A stretch of DNA of 64,000 bases from Gordionus sp. m RMFG-2023 (GCF_954871325.1 NC_088777.1:54412703-54476702), one strand, 5' to 3'; positions 1 through 13,870 are shown, counted from the stretch's first letter. A program made the numbers and translations. The notes: a model not told the origin generated them from the sequence alone.

Positions 1-486
1 TTTTAAAATTTCAATTCCAAACATATTAGCAATCTCCTTTACTTTTTCATATATTTCATGAAATTTTTCATCCACATTCTCTCTGACATTTGTTAATATT
101 CCAACAATATCCTTTGCTCTATTCATAATCTCTCTTAAATCCAAATCAATTTTTTGTAGCATTTTGCTAAAATCATATGTATAATTAAATAAAAAATAAA
201 CACATTGAATTGAAATTAAAAACTGTGGCTTAATAATAGCCTGCAAAAAATTTTCGGCATCTGCTGAATCTTTTTCCTTGCTTGATATATAAAAATTCTA
301 GTGCTGCAAAGACAACATCATAGAGTTCAATAAAGAGTTTCACCGACTCTTGTCTTTCAATGAATCTGGTCGGACAAAATCTTTTTAGTTTTTTTTTGAT
401 TTTTTGAGTCAATATCATGATACGTTTTAATAAATAACTCCCTTTTTTGGGTGGTGTGAAATAGCTCCAAACCAAAGATATTGTTT
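1..486 (-). pseudogene. ZMYM1-like hAT transposase, following exon
   Basis: A 98-bp intron (487-584, GTAAAA...TTTAG on the minus strand) joins the RGQGYDGA exon to this one with a completed CAA codon. The product reads TISLVWSYFTPPKKGSYLL, then LKRFCPTRFIERQESVKLF, matching the CPTRWxER motif of ZMYM1-like proteins. A single-base frame change near 285-300 is followed by an open frame to the window edge (KPQFLISIQCVYFLFNYTYD, then a Glu/Lys-rich helix-like part ending near FGIEILK). The remaining protein, including the dimerisation domain, should lie to the left of the window. Confidence 0.75.
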
Positions 487-585
487 CTAAATTTTTTAAA
501 ATATATTAGTATTTTTAAAGATAATACACACTAAACATACATAATATGTTATAAAAACTAATAATTAAATTTAAATATTTTTACG

Positions 586-1706
586 TAAACTGTTCCTGAT
601 GTCCCGAATTTCACATGCCTCAGATATGATTAAGTTTAAACACTGTGAACTACAGAGAACATAAAGGGCGATGTTGTAAAGCTCTCTTATTCTTGATTGC
701 ACAACTTTAACATGACCACTCATCGAGGGAGCTCCATCATATCCTTGGCCTCTCATCAAGTTTAAATTTAAATCTAGGCCTTGAAGTGATGATATTTTCT
801 TTCGCTATAGTCTCCGATTTAATGTCATGCAATTAGATAAATTGAACAAAGAGTTCCTTCATTTTAAATTCTCCTGACTCCAGATCGATAAACCTAATGG
901 CTATAGATAGTTGTTCTATATTGGCCACGTCAGATGTCTCATCAGCTAAAACACTAAAAAAAGGTGCTGCTTTCACCTTTCTTGAAATTTTATTTAAAAT
1001 GAATTTATTGCATATAGAAATAATCTCATTTTGTATCGAAGGACTTAAATAAGTTGCATTTTTGGGAGAGTTAATAAAAAGATTTGTATAAGTTTCATTA
1101 TTATCACATAATAGTTTTAACAATTCTTTAAAATTTCCTTCGTTATTATTGGAACATATTGTTGTTAATGGACCAGAGAATACTCTATGTGCCCTTAGTG
1201 CTGGGCCCTGCTTTCCTAACCAAATAATAGCATCAATAATTATCATTATTCTTTTTCTATCATTTGTAACTTTTTTCAATTTTTGTTCATCTAAGATTTT
1301 GGATATTGATATTTTTTTGTTATTTGATATTGCCTTTAAATTGTCTATTATTTCGCATGAATTTATGTGATATGTGTTTTGTTGATGGGAATTAAATTTT
1401 TCTATGGCATCTTTCCACCTAGTATACCCGGTACTTACCAATGTCTTAAGTTTTTGTAACCCTTTACCAGCATATTTTGGCGAGAAAATAACGCACACCT
1501 TACAAAAAGCCCCTTGCTTTATGGCTGAGTAGGCAAGCCACCTATATTTTTTTAGCCATGAAAATTGGAATGTTAAATTTCTCATATTTAATGATACTTA
1601 TAACCATTCCCTGGCTCCCAAATATTATCAATGGACCTTAATTTTTCATTATCATTATGAAAATTGTGGTGTACATAGGTTGCAATATCTTTTTGACAAA
1701 GGATGT
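586..1706 (-). pseudogene. ZMYM1-like hAT transposase, TTF and DUF4371-like core
   Basis: An acceptor (TATAG) before 1706 opens a segment with phase matching the first exon (DILCQKDIATYVHHNF..WEPGNGYKYH). After a frame change near 1590 the longest open stretch (833-1585, 250 codons) begins MRNLTFQFSWLKKYRWLAYS and contains FCKVCVIF, the TTF-type finger, then WKDAIEKFNSHQ, a DUF4371-like part and the catalytic-region hallmark LADETSDVANIEQLSIAIRF. A second frame change near 800-830 leads into LMRGQGYDGAPSMSGH (571-790), the region carrying the conserved RGQGYDGA motif. This segment ends at a donor at 584 (C|GTAAAAAT). Family membership is secure; the breaks suggest a decayed copy or several small sequence errors. 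Confidence 0.8.
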
Positions 1707-1924
1707 CTATATTTTTTTAAAATTAAAATTTCAATATGAACTGTTTTAAATATAATAAACCCAATGATCTTATTTCTTATAGCACTAATCAAAAACACCC
1801 CAAAAACCTTATCTGAGTTTGTTTAAAAAATTAGATAACAAATATAAAATATATCTTGAATAAGTATAAGTGACAAAATAAAAATGAACTATATAATATA
1901 AAAATATTAAACAAAATATTATAC

Positions 1925-2672
1925 CTTGATCAAGAAGTAGAATAGTCTGATCTTTCAAATTTGAGATGCCAAGATATGTTGGCGATTTAACTATTAAAAT
2001 ATAATAAATATTAAAAAAAAAATATTAACAAAATATTAAACCTTGATCAAGAAGATGCTGATCTTGAAAATTTGAGATGGGAAGATATGTTGGTGATTGA
2101 ACTATTACAAAATAATATAAAAAAAATATTAAACAAAATATTATAGTTATACCTTAATCAAGAAGTTGAATAGTCTGATCTTGAAAATTTGAGATGGGAA
2201 GATATGTTAGTGATTGAACTATTACAATATAATGTAAAATAAAAATATTAAACAAAATATTATACCTTGATCAAGAAGTGGAATAGTCTTCTTTAAAATT
2301 TGAGATGGGAAGATATGTTGGTGATTTAACTATTAAAATATAATAACTATTAAAAAAAAATATTAACAAAATATTAAACCTTGATCAAGAAGATGCTGAT
2401 CTTGAAAATTTGAGATGGGAAGATATGTTGGTGATTGAACTATTACAAAATAATATAAAAAAAATATTAAACAAAATATTATAGTTTTACCTTAATCAAG
2501 AAGTTGAATAGTCTGATCTTGAAAATTTGAGATGGGAAGATATGTTAGTGATTGAACTATTACAATATAATGTAAAATAAAAATATTAAACAAATTATTA
2601 TACCTTGATCAAGAAGTGGAATAGTCTGATCTTTCAAATTTGAGATGGGAAGATATGGTGGTGATGATTGAA
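1925..2672 (-). repeat. array of seven tandem mini-exon units inside the hAT gene
   Basis: Seven copies of an about 113-bp unit lie between the first exon and the next coding exon. Each has a core of 60-69 bp: 2604-2672, 2491-2556, 2380-2439, 2266-2329, 2153-2218, 2042-2101 and 1925-1990. On the minus strand every core is preceded by AG and followed by GT, and the spacers are about 47-55 bp. Read in the phase left by the first exon (1-1), cores give peptides such as QSPTYLPISNF..LLDQ. Six cores have lengths divisible by three; the one at 2266 is 64 bp. Two cores (2153, 2491) have TAA in place of the CAA near the end, which would terminate translation if included. Units repeat as triplets with a period of about 338 bp. 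Either these are duplicated exons or a minisatellite that happens to carry splice-like edges. Confidence 0.7.
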
Positions 2673-2724
2673 CTCTTACTATATGATATAAAATAAAGTA
2701 AAAATATTAAAGAAAATATTATAC

Positions 2725-2818
2725 CGTTATTATCACCATCAGGAAGATTTTGCAATGTAGTAATAGGTGTAGGATGTGATTTGTTGAAATATGAATAAAT
2801 TAATGATTGTTTTTTCAT
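2725..2818 (-). CDS. first coding exon of ZMYM1-like hAT protein
   Basis: Starts at ATG 2818 (minus) with MKKQSLIYSYFNKSHPTP. A short Lys/Phe-rich opening of the form MKxQxxIxSFFxK is usual for TTF-type hAT proteins. The reading runs through LQNLPDGDNN and ends in a single G before a GT donor (GTATAATATT at 2724), so the exon ends in phase 1. This phase fits the seven following mini-exon units and the next exon at 1706, which opens with AC to complete a GAC codon. The assignment rests on similarity and phase agreement; there is no transcript evidence. Confidence 0.6.
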
Positions 2819-3199
2819 ATTGAAAATGAGAAATATATATTTTTATAAAATGTAATATGACAAACTAGACAACTTTTATGAAATGCAAAATAATATAAAA
2901 TTTATTTAATAAATAAAAAAATAATCAAATGTTTTGTGTATATCTATTATTATTTATAATAAATTTAAAACACAAAAATCAAGCGTTTATTAAAAATTTA
3001 TTAAATTAAAATTAAAAAATTTTAAAAAAAAAATTTAAAAAAAAAATTAAAAAAAAAATTAAAAAAAAAATATTAAAAAAAATTATATTTTCATTTTTCA
3101 TAAGAGGGGGGGATTGCAACCCCCAAACCCCCCCCCCCCCATGCCTACGCCACTGCACAAAAGTGGGAGGCTACAATATCATTGTCCTGACAGCTTAAC

Positions 3200-4395
3200 C
3201 TAACCTAATCTGAATTAGCTAATGCGATCAAGTAGGAAGATTTACTCTACAAGATTTTTAAAAGCTTCTACAGTATGGAGCACATTATAAGTCTCTTACC
3301 ACATCAATCTTTATTTTTAATTCGCAAATGCCTGTACATACCTAAATTTATGCACATTTTCCGATCATCATTATCTAAAATTCAGGATAAATTTAAAATA
3401 TTTCTGGAAAAATTTTTAAACATAAATTTAAACTCATTCAATTGGTCACTTGCTCACAGTGGCGTAGCTACGGGGGTGGTTTTCGGGTTTGGACCCCACC
3501 CAGAGCAAATTTTTTTTTAGATTATACGTTCAAAAGACTTAAAAGTGACTTTATATCAAATAAATACCATTTGGTTTTGATGTTTGTGGAAGGATATTAT
3601 ATTACTATTGAAATTATTCTGGGTAGTATTATTAAAGTCATTGAGAATAATCTACTAAATTATAATAACATATTATTCATGCGATTTTATATGTATGGAC
3701 CCCCTCTAAGAAAAATTCCTAGCTACGCCACTGCTTGCTCAGTTACCTTTTAAACTAGGCGGTTTAGATTTTTTTTCCGCTCATTTATCCTTATCATCAT
3801 TCGTATCATCTAGATTATCTAACAATTCTATGATTTCTGACTAATCATTGGTTTACGTCTAGGTTGCCATATAGTACAGCCTCATGCCTGCATCAAATGC
3901 AAATCACCCGTTTATTCAAAGGGTTGACATGGCTTAAATAGTATTTTTAGTCAAGGGCGACATCAACGCCACTCAGCTGTAAACCATATAATAAATAGAA
4001 GCATAACAGCTGCACACATTCCAAACAATCTTGAACCATCTAATTTATCTCAAGTAGATGGTTTAAGACCTGATGGTATGACAACTATACCTTGGGCCCT
4101 CGGCAAATCACTCATATGGGACTACACGTGTGTCTCATCATTCCCTTCAAACATAAATTTCAATTTAATAACACAAGCAGAAATTAAAAAGACAAACAAA
4201 TACAAAAATTTTTAAAACTTCATATTCACTCCAGTAGTGACTTCTACTAACGGGCATTTTTCGCCTTCAACATTTATGTTTTTAAAACATCTGGGTAATA
4301 AAATACGACTTTTCACAAATGAACCCAGAGAATTACTTTTTATTCGACAAAAAATAATTTTTAGACACAATTATGGTTCCTTTTTGGGGACTCAA
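3200..4395 (+). mobile_element. tail of an invertebrate RT element with RPD...WD (endonuclease-like) motif, interrupted by a MITE
   Basis: The + strand encodes fragments of the post-RT part of a reverse-transcriptase element widespread in invertebrates. The order is LIRKCLYIPKFMHIFRSSLS (3320-3380), LPFKLGGLDFF and a serine-rich stretch (3744-3815), a CKCKS zinc-knuckle-like piece and GRHQRHSAVNHIINRS (3955-4005), LEPSNL..DGLRPDGMTTIPW..GKSLIWDYTC (4032-4135) and a last block PVVTSTNGHF..RHNYGSFLGTQ (4235-4390). RPD(x)n-WD resembles a PD-(D/E)XK endonuclease core as in some non-LTR elements; that function is inferred. The RT core itself is absent. A hAT MITE at 3457-3733 splits the LGGL region. 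The copy is degenerate. Confidence 0.7.
3457..3733. mobile_element. hAT-type MITE (277 bp) with perfect 8-bp target duplication
   Basis: Ends are inverted copies of CAGTGGCGTAGCTA (14 bp), flanked by exact 8-bp direct repeats CTTGCTCA at 3449-3456 and 3734-3741. Removing the element and one repeat restores the continuous RT-element tail around the LGGL block. The 8-bp duplication and CAGTGG start assign it to hAT. Its terminus is almost the same as the end of the ZMYM1-like hAT at 3155, so that family is the likely source of transposase. A second, inverted copy lies at 17626. Short open frames inside it are not genes. Confidence 0.9.
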
Positions 4396-4507
4396 TTATA
4401 AAATTTTATTTTTAATTATATAATTATAAATTTATAAATTATAATTTTTTTAATTATTATAAATTTATAATAATTTTTTTAATTAGGTTTTATGTAAATT
4501 TATGAAT

Positions 4508-4850
4508 TTAAAAAAATTGAATTCTTAAAAAAAAAATTAAAAAAAAAAATTTATAACTCAAATATTTTTTAAGAACTTTAAAGTTCCGCTTGGCATATGT
4601 CCAAGGGAAGAAATAACGATCGGTAAAAAAATATAATTTGTGAATTTGGAATATTTTATTGTTTTTTTTCTCGGCTATATCAACTGGATTAGAATTTAAA
4701 TTTTTTAGAAAAGAAAATACGCATGTAAAGTCCCAAATTAAGGATTTCCCTAAAGACCAAGGCACGGAAGTTAAGCCATCTAGTCTTAAGCCATCATGTA
4801 TTGATAAATTTGTAGGCTCCAATATGTTTGGTAATTAAATAATCTCTATA
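4508..4850 (-). mobile_element. RT-element tail, second copy, inverted
   Basis: The minus strand from about 4825 encodes [20 protein letters not shown], then [20 protein letters not shown] and a block corresponding to [13 protein letters not shown] of the copy at 40 kb. It is the same element family as 3200-4395 but in opposite orientation, so the two tails face each other across a short A+T spacer. Arg-Leu-Asp replaces the usual Arg-Pro-Asp. The copy is truncated at both ends. Confidence 0.65.
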
Positions 4851-8297
<3,447 letters not shown>

Positions 8298-8457
8298 ATT
8301 TTGGGTTTTTGTTCGAGAGTTCCCCTGGTGGCAACTTGGGGTTCGAACCTGACATCAAATTGACGGATGAGATGGTCATGATAATGGGGGGAAAGATGGA
8401 GGCCGGCGGCTTTCAATGGTTCACGGAACTTTGCGTCAAAGGATTCCTCGCTTTCAG
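8298..8457 (+). CDS. PI4KA: phosphatidylinositol 4-kinase alpha, DFG/activation-loop exon
   Basis: This 160-bp exon follows an AATTAAG acceptor. With the G carried from the previous exon it reads [19 protein letters not shown], then [20 protein letters not shown] and [17 protein letters not shown] is the Mg-binding motif, and [19 protein letters not shown] is diagnostic of PI4KA. It ends with AG before a GTAAATATG donor, completing an Arg codon in the next exon. All three exons keep one frame (121, 160 and 226 bp with phases 1 and 2), so this part of the gene looks intact. Confidence 0.95.
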
Positions 8458-8666
8458 GTAAATATGTCCTTCAATTTTTACCAAATCATAAGGAATAAAC
8501 CTGGAAATTGAGTTTAAGCATTTATCTAAAAATCTATTCTAGTTCATTATTTACTGCAATATGTTTACCTACGTATTTATCACACTATCACTATTAGGGT
8601 CTAAAAAAATGTATATTTAACATATATTATCTCACTTCCCCCTACATATTTTGAAAACGTGTGTAG

Positions 8667-8892
8667 ACCTTACGAAGAAGCCGTAGTCACCTTGGTCTCT
8701 CTAATGTTGGACACACGGTTTTCTTGCTTCAGAGGGCAAACTATCAAATTAATCAGGTCGCGATTCACGTCCAACCTTTCGGAAAAGGAGGCCGCTCAAT
8801 TTATGATAGGGGTCATTCACAGGTCCTACCTCAATTATCGTATCAGGGCTTACGATCTGTTGCAATATTACCAGAATCAAATTCCTTATTAA
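8667..8892 (+). CDS. PI4KA: phosphatidylinositol 4-kinase alpha, last coding exon
   Basis: Preceded by a GTGTAG acceptor, this exon encodes (R)[20 protein letters not shown], then [25 protein letters not shown] and the C-terminus [13 protein letters not shown] followed by TAA (8890-8892). The CFRGQTIK and QYYQNxIPY blocks are hallmarks of the PI4KA C-terminus, which packs against the kinase fold and is required for activity in studied homologues. The 3' UTR presumably follows in the next few hundred bases; no clear AATAAA signal stands out immediately downstream. Confidence 0.95.
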
Positions 8893-9156
8893 AATCGTGC
8901 TTTCATTATATTAAGTTTGTATTCGTTATCGTTGTTAGGTGTTTTATATAACATCAGTGGGCATATTGTTTTTGATTTAGATCTTTTGACTTTAGTCTTA
9001 AAAACCTCTAAATTTAATATTTTTTTTAAAATTAATCATCAAACAACCATCAATATTTTGTAAACTTGTATTTATTTATTTGTATACTTTTTTCTATTGG
9101 TTGATAATATTTTTTTCTAGTAAATGACAAAAATATTAACATAAATAACATATGAT

Positions 9157-9700
9157 TAGTGTTTGCAACGGTCCGGTCTTTTTTTCTAAAATGGGACCGG
9201 ACCGATGGACCGTTAAGTCAAATGAGACCGGACCGTGCGACCGTCGGTCCTGTCCAGGCGGTCCGGTCCCACCTAAAAAAATTTTTTTTATAAAGCTACA
9301 ATAGTTTTATTCTGCATTTAAATTTATTAAAAATGAATAGTTAAACTACCCTATTAATATTTCAATTATATCATCAATTCATTTTTATTATATTATACAC
9401 AAATGCCTAATCAAAGAAGAATATAAAAAGTAAACTATGAATATTGAATTTAATGAAACGGAAGAATATAAAAAGTAACGATGAATTAGATATTATAAAG
9501 TGTTAGGCATTAAATAATCATATTTTATATGTTCATGTACATACACATTAACTATAAAGCAATTTATAGTAAACTTTTATATTCTTTAATCAGTCTTCGG
9601 TCGGACCGGACCGTGTTGTTGGACGGGACCGTCCCATAGGACCGAAAAGTCTAATAAGACCGACTGGACCGTCGGTCCGACCGGACCGTTGCAAACAATA
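9157..9700. mobile_element. hAT-type MITE (544 bp) with CGGTCCGGTC subterminal repeats
   Basis: The ends are TAGTGTTTGCAACGGTCCGG and an inverted TATTGTTTGCAACGGTCCGG, flanked by near-identical 8-bp repeats CATATGAT (9149-9156) and CAAATGAT (9701-9708). About 110 bp at each end are dense in GACCGG/CGGTCC words in both orientations, while the middle is AT-rich and non-coding. Such subterminal motif clusters are usual transposase-binding regions in hAT elements. It is non-autonomous. Confidence 0.88.
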
Positions 9701-9708
9701 CAAATGAT

Positions 9709-11713
9709 GTTAATAGAAGTTTCGTAATATATTTATATTTATATCAAAAATAGTACATTTTTTATAGAAAATATATATAAAAATTATATAACGTACAAAA
9801 AATATTTATTAAAATGTTTAAAAAATAAAATTAGATTTGATCCAAAATAGAACCGCATAATTTTTAAAACATTAATATATTTTGTCACCTTTTAATGTTT
9901 TAAAACAGAGACGCCGGATTAAAAAACCGAATTTTATCATTTTTTCGGTCCGGCCTGTAATTTAATTAATTTTGAATAGTTTTTAGCGGCTCTATTTTAT
10001 AAATTGCTCTGAAGGAAAATTGAAAATATGAGGAGTAAATAAATATTTTAAAATCGACCCGGCATAAATATTATTTATAAAAAATTTTTTTTAGGTCCAC
10101 ACTTATTATTTTTAAAAGGTTCTGCCCGATTACAAATCCCATGAAACTTTCAGAAGATAACAATCAGCTGTTACATTTTTTTGTTAGCACATTTAGAGAT
10201 GTGTCAATCTTAAATAAAAGGATGTTATCTATCTATGCATAGCATATTCTACTATAATATTTAAACAATTGTCGGAAATTAAGAGGTGGAAATATATGTA
10301 TATTTTGAAAACATGACAATATTTAATGGAAAGATGTAGCAAAGCAAACATCATAAATTCAGGTGATATAGAAGTTAAAGTTCTGCAAAGCACATCCCCC
10401 TTTAGCCTGATAAGAATTTTTGCACAAGTTGCCCCAGACCGGTCAGTAAAAATATTACGAAAAGTTAGGTCAGCTTTTTTAAGTTTTACAAAAAGTCCGC
10501 CTAAACCATTAAATTTTGTTTTAGACTAATTATCCGGCCATCGCAATATTTTAATATCTATAATTATTTGGCTATCTATTTCTACAACAACCGTTTTATA
10601 AATTAACTACGTAACTATGTTTGTTATCCGTATTGTGCATTTGTAATTGGATCATATCATAAACGAATTGTTTAATTTTTTGTGATTTTACTATATTCTT
10701 TATAAATTTGGTATTTTAGTCAGACGTCTATACAAAGAAATGAGAATATTGTAAATTATTTAAAAAATATACATATCGAGATTTTAATCCCCAGTTCCCT
10801 TTTGAAATTTTACGAAAAAGAAATTTATGGGGATCTTTCCGTGATATTTTCATATAGTAATTGTCCCGCCCAAAATAATTTTTGCCTTTAAAATTTTTTA
10901 TTCGGACCGTTATTTTTTTAATAAATTTCCCGAGCTTAGCTTGAAAGATCTTCTAATAGAGGTTATAATCGAATTGCCACTTAGAATGAGGTAAAATTTG
11001 TTGATGAATAGTTTAAACTACTAATTAAACCATCTTTAAAGTACTTTTTAAACAATCGTACTACACTTTAAATAGTCCAAAATTATCGAACTTCAATAGC
11101 ATCTACACTCAAAAATAAATATTTTTTTAAAAAAAGTTTTTTTTTATGTTATAGTACAATCTTCGAGCTATAAGAATCATGCGAAATTTTTTTAATTTAA
11201 AAAATTTATATGTGAAAATTTAATAAAATGTAGATATGGTACTTTGGCCATTAAGGTTAAGTATTATTGTATAAACAGATATTTAGGATTTCTATTATTC
11301 CTTATTTTAATAATTGTATCTATTCAAACAACTAGTTCGTCTAAAAAGAAATAAATTTTTTAACGCTATTTGGCAAAATTTATACCGAAAATAATATTTT
11401 TCTTTCCTTATTTATTTTTTTTAACTAAAAATAATAAATAAATTTACCCTATTCTTGGAAGCTACTTCGTTTAAATTGATTATGTTTTCCTGTGGATCTT
11501 AAATTGCTCTCCTGATGTATAAATTATACGCAATTTTATGATAAAATATGATTTTTATTAAAATACAAATTTATATTGAGAAAGGGCAACAAATTATTAT
11601 ATATATTTATTTAGTATTATAATTATATCATAACACAATAAATGGAATATTATCTCAACATATATAAATTATAAATTTATTAAAATTAAATCGGTATAAT
11701 AATTGCGACTCAT
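9709..11713. other. AT-rich DNA, no gene recognised
   Basis: I see no coding or RNA feature. Short GC-richer words around 9910-9955 (GACGCCGG, CGGTCCGGCC) and 10050-10135 may be remains of another inverted-repeat element, but no ends or duplications were found. The open frame at 10326-10529 shows nothing recognisable. Confidence 0.3.
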
Positions 11714-11916
11714 ACAAAAGGTAATCTAAAATTGTTGTCTGGGGGATCGGCTTGGGAATTGGCTTAAATTGTTTTAGATCCTTTTTCGAAGAATTATTTT
11801 CCAACGATCAATACGAAGTAATTCGGAATTCATTTATTCACACGCTTCGATGCGTCAGTTGGAAGGACATTAGTTATCTTTCACATTATAATTCTTTCGC
11901 TGCCTCTTATTTCTAA
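11714..11916 (+). other. possible orphan exon or coding remnant
   Basis: One frame stays open for about 58 codons in a stretch clearly richer in G+C than its surroundings. It reads KIVVWGIGLGIGLNCF, then SFFEELFSNDQYEVIRNSF and HTLRCVSWKDISYLSHYNSF before TAA at 11914. The composition is protein-like rather than low-complexity, but I do not recognise a family and no convincing splice acceptor was fixed. It could be a last exon of an unrecognised gene or a transposon remnant. Confidence 0.25.
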
Positions 11917-13439
11917 TTGAATAGATATTATAAATTTTAAAATAATGTCCAACTATAGATATGTTTTTGTATAAAACCTAGGCTACTGTATAAGAGTATC
12001 GCCTGATTATCAATTATATCTTTTAAAATTTTAATATAATTATTATTGTTAACAGATTTGTAAAGATATTTATTTTAAAATTTATATTACTTTATTTTGT
12101 TAAATAAAAATAGTTTATGTTATAAAATATATAATTCTCATCTAACTATTAAAAATAGAAAGGAGGGAGGGGTATAGTAGTATTTATATTTGTTTATTTT
12201 GTCTTAAAAGATTTGTGATGGCATTATATGGATCAAAGTTTTTAGAAATAGAAAGTATAAGAGACAAAATGCTCGCTGATAGGTTGGTAGAAACAGCATT
12301 GAAGGAAATATAAAGTTATTCAGTGTTTTGAATATTTATATATCCTTTTTTGTTTAGGCTTGAATAAGGACGTTACTATTGCTATTTGTGGAAAAAGTAT
12401 ATTAGTTAGGGAAAATAATCGATTTAGTTAGGGAAAATAATCGATTTAAATATTAAATTACATTTATATTTAAAGAATCTATTTATTTTAATGATGTTGT
12501 AAATTTTTTTCTCATATATTATTTATTTTCATAATAAATTTCCATAAATTTAGCTTAGTATTTGGCATAGCCTGATATGCGTAATCTGGTAAATATCAAT
12601 TTAAACTTAGAGGCTGCTTCTCGTTGCTAGCCTTAAGTATCTGTTATATTTTACTGTTAATATCGTAATAAAATTCGTAGGAATTATTCGACATATTCGG
12701 AATATTCGGATCAAATTATATTATAACTTTTAAAATTGTCCTAAATATATCATATAAAATTGCTATTTTTTTTAGGTGTAAGAAAAGCTTATTTTTTTAA
12801 ATTTTATATTTGAACCTGGTCCTGCGTACAATAATTCGGTTGTATCATTTTGGGTATTTATCACCATAGCTACTTTTTCTGGGATAATAGGTTTTGATTT
12901 GTTATGGTCTTTTAAATAAATATAACCCTGAATTCTTATTATATTAACAAGCCCCCCCCCAGAGATAACTAGTAAAAGCTATTTTATTTTTTGAAAGGTA
13001 TATAAAAATTATTTAAAATAAAATATTGGCAGTTTATAATTTTAAAATTTTCAGATTTATAATTAATTAATAAACCAACCTTCTTATTCCAAATTGATCC
13101 CTCATAGCATTTACGATCCATTTAGAATTACCAAGAGAAGAAAATTTCTAAAAATTCCACAGTTCTATTAAAAACATTATTTAGTTTATGCTTATGATCT
13201 TTTAGATATGACACCAAATCTCTTAAACTTACAAGTTATGAAATTCTAAATCCACAAACTCAAAATCGCTAAATAGGCAAAAAAAATACACTTAGAGTTA
13301 ATTAGTTTTAATTTACAATTAATCAAAGATTATGTTTCTATTTCAAATTATTCTATTGTATTATAAAATATCATATTAAATTAACATTATTCAAATAACA
13401 ATCCTACCAATTTTTTTAATTTTATTTTTAACATCTTTT
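11917..13439. other. AT-rich DNA, no gene recognised
   Basis: Nothing supportable was found. A 10-base C run near 12950 and a short duplicated word (TTAGTTAGGGAAAATAATCGA, written twice around 12400-12445) are the only visible structures. Confidence 0.3.
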
Positions 13440-13870
13440 CTCTAGGACGGTCGTTAATTCTTTTAAATAATATGATTTTAATGTATAATATATTTTTTTT
13501 AAATTTTGACTATAAACTCGTAGAAAATTATTTAATTTAAAAGTTATTGAGAAGAATTAAGAGATTATACAAACAAAGTATGGTATTTTGACTCATGAAA
13601 TACTATAAATATGGATCAGAATTATCAACATCAAAAATATGGGCTGTCATAAATTTATTGCAATTTCACAATGTTAAGGATAGAAATGACTTCTCAATTT
13701 TTTAATCAGGATATTAATTCTTGCAACGTTTTTATGCCATCAACTGTAACTAAATTCTGAAGACCATTCTCTAGAAAATAAATGATGCTCATAATCCCCA
13801 AATCTTTCTCTTTCTTTTGCCATTTGACAGAGCTTCAGTTACCATCTACATTATTTTTAATGGATAATAT
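13440..13870. repeat. interspersed repeat, copy related to 16.4 and 51.7 kb
   Basis: Positions 13440-13612 match one arm of the long inverted-repeat element at 16.39-17.15 kb (GGTCGTTAATTCT, AAAAGTTATTGAG, ATGGTATTTTGAC). Positions 13613-13870 match 51678-51945 (ATCAGAATTATCAA, AATGACTTCTC, TTTTTATGCCATCA, AAATGATGCT, CAGTTACCATCTAC). It is old and diverged, and no coding content was recognised. Confidence 0.6.

Larger units (their letters stand above)
1..3155 (-). mobile_element. hAT transposon (ZMYM1/TTF-DUF4371 type), 5' part, runs past window start
   Basis: A minus-strand transposase-like gene is preceded by a terminal repeat ending at 3155 (CAGTGGCGTAGGCAT on the minus strand). The neighbouring MITE at 3457 starts with nearly the same bases, and CAGTGG-type ends are typical of hAT. 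If the end is right, the flanking 8 bp at 3156-3163 (cacaaaag) would be one copy of the target duplication; the other lies outside the window. Between the terminus and the first ATG (2818) lies non-coding AT-rich DNA with a run of C (3130-3140). The protein resembles zinc finger MYM-type protein 1-like transposases found in many invertebrates. Reading is continuous in similarity but shifts frame near 295, 800-830 and 1590, so this copy is probably inactive. The C-terminal dimerisation region is not in the window. Confidence 0.8.

Noticed and set aside
1149-1370. + strand 73-codon open frame
   Set aside because: It is the shadow of the ZMYM1-like transposase on the other strand.
3190-3205. TAACCTAACCTAAT, resembling the arthropod telomere repeat
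   Set aside because: Only two copies, inside an RT-element remnant; not evidence of a telomeric tract.
3275-3753. Two + strand open frames of 81 and 103 codons
   Set aside because: The first runs from the RT-element tail into the MITE and the second lies mostly in the MITE, so neither is a gene.
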